Shown piece by piece: positions 16,581 to 22,644 of a stretch of DNA of 36,938 nt. Both the position numbers and the translations under genes were made by a program. The stretch comes from an uncultured Bacteroidota bacterium. GTDB lineage: Bacteria > Bacteroidota > Bacteroidia > Chitinophagales > Chitinophagaceae. Numbering within the stretch: position 1 is the first letter of the stretch; each line of letters opens with the position of its first letter. The notes beneath the pieces are model-generated. The model saw only the letters and a program-made list of their open reading frames with translations, was not told the origin of the DNA and did not search any database. The DNA lies in contig CALEZD010000052.1 of the NCBI GenBank assembly GCA_937928385.1, forward strand, positions 1-36,938. The letters are read 5' to 3'.

Positions 16581-16616
16581 GTCCCTTCCCGGGAACGGGA
16601 GGGACTCTCTTTTTTC
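16581..16616 (+). terminator. Strong terminator-like hairpin
   Basis: gtcccttcccg and cgggagggac pair with one bulged base around a ggaa loop (16581-16605), followed by tctctttttt. Because A-rich sequence also precedes it, it could work in both directions. No plus-strand protein gene ends just before it; the nearest possible transcript is the candidate structured RNA. Confidence 0.75.
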
Positions 16617-16867
16617 AGCAAATCAGTGAAAGGGGGTGAAGTCAGTTTGTGTATGTCAATTCTATCAAATAATTATTCATTTAGCAGATGAGTACAATGA
16701 AGCAAAACTAATGGCCCGTTGTTGCATGAGTATGCGTAGAACTACGCAATTTGATGGTGTGATGCTACCTGATTTGCAGGCGGCTTACGGTGTGGTACAG
16801 GGTGTTAAAGAAGTGGTAACATATCACTATGATGATTTACGTCATTATCTCTATAAATGGCACAGGA

Positions 16868-16875
16868 TAGATTTG
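16868..16875 (+). promoter_or_regulatory. -7 promoter box of the His-rich lipoprotein gene
   Basis: TAGATTTG is an exact match to TAnnTTTG, 18 bases before the ATG at 16894. No TTTG is found at the right -33 distance. Its place downstream of the upstream ATGs supports 16894 as the start. Confidence 0.45.
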
Positions 16876-16893
16876 TGCATTATCTATAGTGTT

Positions 16894-17346
16894 ATGAAGC
16901 ATATATACATTATCCTGCTGCCTGCATTGTTTTTGGCGAGTTGTGCTGACAATACCGGTAAACAACCAGCTGCAACAACTGCTGTTGAAGAACAACATCA
17001 CCACAGCCACGAAGAGGAGGCCATAGAACTGAACAGCGGGCAAAAGTGGAAGGTAGATGAAAACATGATGGTGTATATAGCAGAAATGGAAAAGGATGTG
17101 TCGGCCTTTGGAGTCAGTACTATGGAAGAATATAAACAACTGGCATCCGGCCTGGATGAAAATATAGAGCAACTGACATCAAATTGTACGATGGAAGGCA
17201 AAGCCCATGATGAACTGCATAAATGGTTGTTGCCTTTTATAGAGTTAACAGAACAATTTTCAGCAGTGGCGACTGAGGAAGATGCGGCAAAATATTACGG
17301 GCAGATAAAATTATCATTGGAAGATTTTCACCTGTATTTTGAATAA
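16894..17346 (+). CDS. Small His-rich lipoprotein, function unknown
   Basis: The 150-residue protein begins with a lipoprotein signal peptide: a hydrophobic core then LASC, with Cys17 as the lipidated residue. It is therefore anchored in a membrane facing the periplasm or surface. A His-rich motif EEQHHHSHEEE (32-42) follows the mature N-terminus and could bind metal ions; this is inference. The rest (about 50-150) is predicted helical with many acidic residues. The frame is open upstream to 16636, but the lipobox and the -7 box at 16868 make 16894 the likely start. The same frame continues as 34 sense codons after the stop, to a second stop at 17449. No family was recognised. Confidence 0.75.
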   Translation: MKHIYIILLPALFLASCADNTGKQPAATTAVEEQHHHSHEEEAIELNSGQKWKVDENMMVYIAEMEKDVSAFGVSTMEEYKQLASGLDENIEQLTSNCTMEGKAHDELHKWLLPFIELTEQFSAVATEEDAAKYYGQIKLSLEDFHLYFE

Positions 17347-17366
17347 ATTCTGGCCGATACCTCACC

Positions 17367-17387
17367 CGGCGCCAAAGCCGATTTTTT
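17367..17387 (+). terminator. Weak terminator after the His-rich lipoprotein gene
   Basis: A 4-bp cggc/gccg stem with a 6-base loop is followed by atttttt. The stem is short, so efficiency is doubtful. Confidence 0.35.
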
Positions 17388-17442
17388 CGCCACGTTCAAT
17401 AGCTCAACTAATACCACGTATAAAAGACATTTTTGTCCGAAT

Positions 17443-17458
17443 TATGACTAACGTCATA
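17443..17458. promoter_or_regulatory. Dyad tatgac-taac-gtcata upstream of the fasciclin gene
   Basis: This is a perfect 6-bp inverted repeat with a 4-base spacer, the half-site geometry used by Crp/Fnr-family regulators. Its centre is about 59 bases before the ATG at 17510 and about 40 bases before the start site expected from a TAGTTTTA -7-like box (17480-17487). That would suit an activator site. The regulator is not identified. Confidence 0.4.
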
Positions 17459-17509
17459 TTTTATTTGTCGTTGTGTGAATAGTTTTACGTTACACAAAAC
17501 AGAAGTTAT

Positions 17510-18070
17510 ATGAAAAAGCTATTGTTATTGCCGGTGGTGCTGATAGCCCTGCTGGTACAATCATGCGGTGGTGCTGCGGAGGGTGGCACGGCAACTGCAA
17601 ACTCAAATGAAACTTCTACCGCATCTGCACAACCCCCGGGATCCGGCGACGATCCTTCGCAACAAGATGTGGTAGACGTAGCGGTAGGCAGCAAAGACCA
17701 CAGCACGCTGGTAGCGGCTGTACAAGCTGCGGAGTTGGTAGAACCCTTGCAGAAATCAGGACCGTTTACAGTATTCGCGCCTACCAATGCGGCTTTTGAC
17801 AAACTGCCTGCCGGTACGGTAGACGACCTGCTGAAACCGGAGAATAAAGACAAACTGGCTGATATACTGGAGTACCATGTATCGGTAGGGGTGTTTACAG
17901 AAGATATGTTGCGCGATGGCCAGAAGATAGGACAAGTGAACTCACAAAATATAACAGTGGCCAAAGAAGGGAATAATATTAAGATAAACGGGAAAGCCAA
18001 TGTGGTAGGTACAGTGCGTGCATCCAACGGTATTATCTATGTGATAGACGAGGTGTTGTTGCCTCAATAA
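17510..18070 (+). CDS. Fasciclin (FAS1) domain lipoprotein
   Basis: The 186-residue protein has a lipoprotein signal peptide with lipobox VQSC (Cys19), a low-complexity Ser/Thr/Gly/Pro linker (about 22-50), and one FAS1 domain (about 50-185). The FAS1 signatures are TVFAPTNAAFDKLP, the YHV segment and the closing GIIYVIDEVLLP. FAS1 domains act in adhesion and protein-protein contacts; such lipoproteins are common in Bacteroidota and their exact role is mostly unknown. A terminator follows. An inverted repeat upstream suggests regulated expression. Confidence 0.93.
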   Translation: MKKLLLLPVVLIALLVQSCGGAAEGGTATANSNETSTASAQPPGSGDDPSQQDVVDVAVGSKDHSTLVAAVQAAELVEPLQKSGPFTVFAPTNAAFDKLPAGTVDDLLKPENKDKLADILEYHVSVGVFTEDMLRDGQKIGQVNSQNITVAKEGNNIKINGKANVVGTVRASNGIIYVIDEVLLPQ

Positions 18071-18104
18071 TGATTTTGCTTTATAATGCCCCTATGCAGG
18101 GAGG

Positions 18105-18129
18105 CCGCTGCTATTGCAGCGGTTTTTTT
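18105..18129 (+). terminator. Terminator between the fasciclin gene and pdxA
   Basis: A perfect 7-bp stem ccgctgc/gcagcgg (18105-18111 with 18116-18122) is followed by seven T. It ends the plus-strand fasciclin transcript before the convergent pdxA. Confidence 0.85.
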
Positions 18130-18180
18130 ATACCAATTTTACGCTGGTTTCCATAAAGAGAATGTGGCCCATGAAATTCG

Positions 18181-19251
18181 TTATACCACCTTGTCCCTGT
18201 TCGAGCGTTCTTCTACAGTGCGTACAAGCGGGTTGGCGGTATTGGTAGCATATTCTTCGCGTTGGCGCAGTATGTCTATCGCCTGGAATACCGCTTCCCT
18301 GAAAGATGATTCATCAGCTATGTTTTTTCCTGCAATGTCGAAGGCGGTACCGTGGTCGGGTGAGGTGCGTACTACAGATAGTCCTGCGGTATAATTCACG
18401 CCTTGCCCCTGCGCCAATGTTTTGAAACCTACCAGCCCCTGGTCGTGGTACATGGCCAGTACGGCATCGAACTCAGAATAACTGCCGCGTGCAAAAAATG
18501 CATCGGCTGCAAAAGGCCCGTATATAAGTTGCCCTTGTTGTTGCATCTGCTCTATCAGCGGCACGATGATGTTTTTATCTTCATCGCCTATGGTGCCGTT
18601 GTCGCCTGCATGGGGGTTGAGGCCCAGCACAGCTATTTTCGGTTTCATGATACCGAAGTCTTTCAGCAGGCTGTCTTTCAACAGGTTTATTTTTGAGGTA
18701 AGGGTTTCTTTGGTGATATAGTTGGCTATTTTAGACACCGGTATATGCTCGGTAGCCAATGCCACGCGCAGTTCGTTGTGGTACAGCAGCATCAATACAT
18801 CTTTCGCGCCAAACTTGTCTTTGAAAAATGGTGTATGGCCTGTGTACTGGAAGTCTGGTACCTGTGTATTAGACTTATGAATGGGCGCTGTTACGATAGC
18901 ATCAAGTTGTCCGTCCTTCAGGCACTGCGCCGCTACCATCAGCGAGCGTACAGCATACTTGCCGCCGGCCTCTGTCAACGCTCCGGGCTGTATGGGCACT
19001 TCCTCCTCCCAGCAGTTGAAGACATTCACCTGTTTGTGGCTGAGGTTACTGAGGTCTTTCGTGCTGTGAAAATTAAAATGCTGGTCTTCAACCGCACGCC
19101 TGTAATAGTTAATCACCTTGTTGGATGAAAAGATAACCGGTGTACAGAGGTCGAGCAGCCTGTTGTCAGCAAATGTTTTGATGATAACCTCCGGGCCGAT
19201 GCCGTTGATATCACCGATGGTTATTCCTATGATTGGTTTTTCTGTTTGCAT
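18181..19251 (-). CDS. pdxA: 4-hydroxythreonine-4-phosphate dehydrogenase
   Basis: PdxA oxidises 4-phosphohydroxy-L-threonine with NAD in the DXP-dependent pyridoxal phosphate pathway. The protein has 356 residues. It carries GDINGIGPE (13-21), TGHT (137-140), and the three metal-ligand histidines in EHIPV (His169), NPHAGD (His214) and MYHDQG (His269), each at the offset expected from E. coli PdxA. All key residues are present. It follows pepA by 27 bp on the same strand with no terminator between, so the two are probably co-transcribed from the pepA promoter. Confidence 0.97.
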   Translation of the reverse strand: MQTEKPIIGITIGDINGIGPEVIIKTFADNRLLDLCTPVIFSSNKVINYYRRAVEDQHFNFHSTKDLSNLSHKQVNVFNCWEEEVPIQPGALTEAGGKYAVRSLMVAAQCLKDGQLDAIVTAPIHKSNTQVPDFQYTGHTPFFKDKFGAKDVLMLLYHNELRVALATEHIPVSKIANYITKETLTSKINLLKDSLLKDFGIMKPKIAVLGLNPHAGDNGTIGDEDKNIIVPLIEQMQQQGQLIYGPFAADAFFARGSYSEFDAVLAMYHDQGLVGFKTLAQGQGVNYTAGLSVVRTSPDHGTAFDIAGKNIADESSFREAVFQAIDILRQREEYATNTANPLVRTVEERSNRDKVV

Positions 19252-19278
19252 TTTTGTTGCCTTGTAGCTTTAATGTTG

Positions 19279-20712
19279 TTATTGCTTACCATAGTGCAGG
19301 AGGAAGTCGAGCATCATACGGATGCCGTAGCCCGTGCCGCCACTGGGTAAATATCCTTGCTTCGATGTATTGAAAGATACACCTGCTATGTCGAAGTGCA
19401 TCCACGGATAATCAGTAAAACGCTCGAGGAACTTGCCCGCAGATATAGCCCCGCCATTGCCGTCGCCGATGTTCTTCATATCAGCTATATCCGATTTTAA
19501 TTTTTTACCATACTCATCCCATAGCGGATATTCTACTAACCTTTCATACTGGCGGTAGCCGCTATCGTGAAGTTGTTTTTTTACCTCGTCGCCGGCAGTA
19601 CCCATACATACTATACCATGCGGGCCAACAGCTACCGAAGCCGCACCTGTAAGTGTGGCAAAGTCAACTACCAACTCCGGGTTGTAACGCTTGGCCCAAT
19701 GCAGTGCATCTGCCAATACCAAACGGCCCTCTGCATCTGTATTTAATACCTCTACCGTAGCACCGCTGTACATGGTGATGATATCGCCCGGTACATAAGC
19801 CTCTTCTCCGGGGCGGTTGTCTGTTGCAGGTACCAGTGCAATTACATGTAGTGGCAGTTGCATACGGGCAACGGCATAGATAGTAGCTGTCACTACCGCA
19901 GAGCCGCTCATATCGCTCTTCATGCGGTCCATACTGTTTGGGGTGGGTTTCAGCGACAATCCGCCTGTGTCGTACACAATCCCCTTTCCCACCAGTACTA
20001 TAGGCTTTTTATTCAATGCCTTTTTGGGCTTGTATTCCATAATGGAGAACGTAGGCGGCTGTTGGCTGCCCCTGTTTACCGCCAGTATACCACCCATCTT
20101 TTCTTTTACTATAGCAGGCTTTTGCAGTGTAGTTACTTTAAAGCCCGCCTCTTTGCCCAGTGCTGCTATTTCTTTGGCCAGTTGCACTGCGCTCAGGTAG
20201 TTCAGCGGTTCATTCACCAGGTTGCGTGCTTTGGCTATGGCATCGGTAGTGATGGTGAGTTGCTGCATTTCCTTCAGCGTGATGGATTTCTGCGTAAAGC
20301 TGATGGTGTGCAGGCTGGTAGCCAGCTTGCCCGCATCAGAGCGGTATTTCAGAAACTGGTAATTCGCCAGTGTAATCCCCTCAGCTACCAGGTAAGAGGC
20401 GCGGCTATGTTTAGACAGGTTGACAATGCACAATTCGCCGATTTTATGTTTGGCTGCTATGCCTTGTACTGTAGCACCAGCCTCACGCATGGCTTCAAAC
20501 AATTGCCAGTCGGTGGGTTTTTCTTCGGGTATGTATATAAATATATGTTTGTCGTAGCGGTTGAGGGTGATGAGTGCGTGGTTATCTTTATGCGCTTTCT
20601 GCACATAGCCTGCCTCTTCTTTGGTAAGTATAGTTTGCTTAAGCCCTCCTGTATTGTCTAAAATAATTAGCTGGTTGTTCTTAGGTTCTTTCTGTAGAAT
20701 GCTGAATTTCAT
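19279..20712 (-). CDS. pepA: M17-family leucyl aminopeptidase
   Basis: M17 aminopeptidases are cytosolic hexameric enzymes with two metal ions that remove N-terminal residues from peptides. The protein has 477 residues. The N-terminal domain (about 1-160) is variable. The catalytic domain has VGKGIVYDTGG with Lys243 and Asp248, Lys255, Asp267 (KSDMSG) and the signature NTDAEGR (324-330) with ligands Asp326 and Glu328. The set is complete. It heads a two-gene unit with pdxA and has a TAACTTTG -7 box about 27 bases upstream of its ATG. The symbol pepA is used for the family; the precise substrate preference is not known. Confidence 0.94.
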   Translation of the reverse strand: MKFSILQKEPKNNQLIILDNTGGLKQTILTKEEAGYVQKAHKDNHALITLNRYDKHIFIYIPEEKPTDWQLFEAMREAGATVQGIAAKHKIGELCIVNLSKHSRASYLVAEGITLANYQFLKYRSDAGKLATSLHTISFTQKSITLKEMQQLTITTDAIAKARNLVNEPLNYLSAVQLAKEIAALGKEAGFKVTTLQKPAIVKEKMGGILAVNRGSQQPPTFSIMEYKPKKALNKKPIVLVGKGIVYDTGGLSLKPTPNSMDRMKSDMSGSAVVTATIYAVARMQLPLHVIALVPATDNRPGEEAYVPGDIITMYSGATVEVLNTDAEGRLVLADALHWAKRYNPELVVDFATLTGAASVAVGPHGIVCMGTAGDEVKKQLHDSGYRQYERLVEYPLWDEYGKKLKSDIADMKNIGDGNGGAISAGKFLERFTDYPWMHFDIAGVSFNTSKQGYLPSGGTGYGIRMMLDFLLHYGKQ

Positions 20713-20738
20713 CTTTGAGTATTATAAAATATGTTGTA

Positions 20739-20746
20739 CAAAGTTA
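20739..20746 (-). promoter_or_regulatory. -7 promoter box of pepA
   Basis: The minus strand reads TAACTTTG, an exact TAnnTTTG, 26 bases before the ATG at 20712. An identical box faces the other way at 20780-20787. No clear -33 TTTG is seen. Confidence 0.5.
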
Positions 20747-20779
20747 CGGCGCAAGGTAATAGGTTGGCCTGTTTAAACC

Positions 20780-20787
20780 TAACTTTG
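20780..20787 (+). promoter_or_regulatory. -7 promoter box of rsmA
   Basis: TAACTTTG is an exact TAnnTTTG and identical to the divergent pepA box 33 bases away. With transcription starting near 20793, the TTG at 20798 would have almost no leader, while the TTG at 20816 would have about 23 bases. Confidence 0.5.
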
Positions 20788-20815
20788 CCCATCGAAATTG
20801 AAACGGACTAATAAT

Positions 20816-21580
20816 TTGAAACAGCCATACACATTAAAGAAAAGCCTGGGGCAACATTTTCTGCACGACGAAAATATGTGTATGAAGATAGTGGAACAAA
20901 TACCTGCACGCAGGCCGCTGCAACTGCTGGAGGTAGGCCCCGGCGGCGGAGCCATTACCAAATATATTATTGAGCAGGAAGGTATTGACTATAAAGCTAT
21001 AGAGCTGGACCAGGAAAAGATAGCGTACCTGCATACTACTTATCCTAAACTGGCAGGCAAAATCATTCATAAAGACATATTGAAAGCGGATAAGCCTTTT
21101 GAAGGCCGGTTTAGTGTAATAGGCAACTTCCCCTATAACATCTCTTCACCCATACTCTTCAAAGTACTGGAATGGGAGGAAGATGTGGACGAGGTGGTGG
21201 GTATGTTTCAAAAAGAGGTGGCGCTACGGATATGCTCGCAGCACGGCAGCAAGGTATATGGCATACTTAGTGTGCTGATGCAGGCATTTTTCAAGGTGGA
21301 GTACCTGTTTGACGTACATGAGAACTGTTTTACACCGCCGCCTAAGGTAAAAAGCGGTGTGTTGCGGTTTGTGAATACCGGCAACCCCTATGGTATTGAC
21401 AATAAAAGAAAGTTCACCATACTGGTAAAAGCGGCCTTCGGGCAGCGGCGCAAGACATTGAGGAATGCGCTGAAATCGCTGCTGGAGGCAGAAGCCCTGA
21501 AAGACCCCATTATGGACAAGCGGGCAGAACAACTGTCAGTAGCTGAATTGGTGGGTTTGTATAAAAAGTATTATTCATGA
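20816..21580 (+). CDS. rsmA: 16S rRNA dimethyladenosine transferase RsmA (KsgA)
   Basis: RsmA dimethylates two adjacent adenosines in helix 45 of 16S rRNA (A1518 and A1519 in E. coli numbering) late in 30S assembly. From TTG at 20816 it has 254 residues. The N-terminal KKSLGQHFLHD is the family signature, GPGGGAIT (41-48) is the SAM-binding loop, and NFPYNIS (104-110) is the catalytic motif IV. No ATG is available before the signature. TTG at 20816 has a weak GGA 8 bases upstream and fits the usual N-terminal length; TTG at 20798 would add six residues and nearly overlap the predicted transcription start. The stop overlaps the next gene in an ATGA. Confidence 0.95.
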   Translation: MKQPYTLKKSLGQHFLHDENMCMKIVEQIPARRPLQLLEVGPGGGAITKYIIEQEGIDYKAIELDQEKIAYLHTTYPKLAGKIIHKDILKADKPFEGRFSVIGNFPYNISSPILFKVLEWEEDVDEVVGMFQKEVALRICSQHGSKVYGILSVLMQAFFKVEYLFDVHENCFTPPPKVKSGVLRFVNTGNPYGIDNKRKFTILVKAAFGQRRKTLRNALKSLLEAEALKDPIMDKRAEQLSVAELVGLYKKYYS

Positions 21581-22512
21581 GTAAAAAAGTACTGATAGCT
21601 GCACCTGTACACAGTATACTCACCCGCTGGCTGGAGGCTAACAGGTATGAATGTATTGTAAGAGAGCAAATAACGCAGCAGGAGGCCATGGGGCTGGTTC
21701 AGGATTGTACAGGTATCATCACCTCTACCAGGCTGTATGTCAATAAAGAACTGATGGATGCCGCCCCCCTGCTGCAATGGGTGGGCCGTATGGGCAGCGG
21801 TATGGAGGTGATAGACCTGCCTTATGCAGCCCAAAAGGGCGTGGCATGTTATAGCAGCCCGGAGGGTAACAGTAATGCTGTAGCCGAACATGCACTGGGT
21901 ATGCTGCTGAACCTGAATAAGAAGATAATTAAGAGCAATGTAGAAGTAAAAAATGGTATATGGCTGCGCGATGAGAACAGGGGGGTAGAACTGGAAGGTA
22001 AAACAGTAGGTATTATAGGTTTTGGTCATACGGGCAGTTCTTTTGCAAGAAAGCTTTACGGTTTTGATGTGCAGGTATTGGCTTATGACAAATATGTACA
22101 AGGTGCCGTACCCAAATATTGGGAAGAATGTAAGCACCTTGACAGGATATTTGAGGAAGCTGATATAGTCAGTTTTCATGTGCCGCTGCAGCACGATACC
22201 CGGCACTATCTCAATGACGATTTTGTACAAAAAATGCAAAAACCATTTGTGTTGGTCAATACATCGCGCGGCGGTGTGGTAGACACCAAAGCCTTGTACG
22301 ACGGGCTGTTGAGCGGAAAAATATCAGGCGCCTGCATAGACGTATGGGAAGAAGAACCTATGTTTGCCATGAGCCCGGAAATGCGGAATTACCTGGACAA
22401 AACAGCCGCGATGGACAATGTCATTATCACGCCTCATATAGCCGGCTACAGTGTAGAGGCTTTGTATAAAATGAGCAAGGTTTTATTGAATAAAATTGTC
22501 ACAAAGCGGTAA
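21577..22512 (+). CDS. D-isomer-specific 2-hydroxyacid dehydrogenase
   Basis: This 311-residue NAD-dependent oxidoreductase belongs to the D-2-hydroxyacid/phosphoglycerate dehydrogenase family. The Rossmann motif GFGHTG (148-153) is followed by Asp171 at the end of beta-2, which favours NAD over NADP. Catalytic Arg231 (NTSRGG), a Glu in WEEEP (258-260) and His287 (TPHIAG) are all present. There is no C-terminal ACT domain, so it is not a long-form SerA. Start ATG overlaps the rsmA stop by 4 bases, so it is translationally coupled to an rRNA methylase with no obvious functional link. It could be a phosphoglycerate, glyoxylate or other 2-oxoacid reductase. Confidence 0.92.
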   Translation: MSKKVLIAAPVHSILTRWLEANRYECIVREQITQQEAMGLVQDCTGIITSTRLYVNKELMDAAPLLQWVGRMGSGMEVIDLPYAAQKGVACYSSPEGNSNAVAEHALGMLLNLNKKIIKSNVEVKNGIWLRDENRGVELEGKTVGIIGFGHTGSSFARKLYGFDVQVLAYDKYVQGAVPKYWEECKHLDRIFEEADIVSFHVPLQHDTRHYLNDDFVQKMQKPFVLVNTSRGGVVDTKALYDGLLSGKISGACIDVWEEEPMFAMSPEMRNYLDKTAAMDNVIITPHIAGYSVEALYKMSKVLLNKIVTKR

Positions 22513-22579
22513 GATGTATCGCCTTGAGCCTTAATATAATGAAAACAAACATTATACTGACAAAAATTAAAAATCGGCG

Positions 22580-22609
22580 TTTTACTTTTAACAAAGATTT
22601 CTATCTTTA
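22580..22609 (+). promoter_or_regulatory. Possible promoter of the TonB receptor operon
   Basis: TTTT (22580-22583), an 18-base spacer and TATCTTTA (22602-22609) approximate the Bacteroidota consensus, with one mismatch in each box and a slightly short spacer. The -7-like box ends 35 bases before the ATG at 22645. Confidence 0.35.
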
Positions 22610-22644
22610 CCGTTCATTTGGTTAATAAATATTTAATGTAGGAT

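Larger units (their letters stand above)
16332..16893. other. 562-bp gap without a clear gene
   Basis: The left third contains small hairpins, including tcctcg/cgggga with a 6-base loop around 16409-16426. The middle (16482-16567) can fold into a long imperfect stem. A strong terminator-like hairpin follows at 16581-16605. From 16636 the frame of the next lipoprotein is open upstream of its start, but it lacks coding character there and the lipobox marks the true start at 16894. No protein gene is supported. Confidence 0.55.

Noticed and set aside
16857..16881. Sigma-54-type promoter (TGGCAC then TTGTGC)
   Set aside because: Spacing between the GG and GC elements is wrong; the same bases fit a TAnnTTTG box better.
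16636..16893. N-terminal extension of the His-rich lipoprotein frame
   Set aside because: The lipobox (LASC) demands a start at 16894, and a TAGATTTG promoter box lies inside the extension.
19858..20661. Plus-strand 267-codon frame antisense to pepA
   Set aside because: pepA is intact with its metal ligands; the antisense frame shows no domain or start signal.
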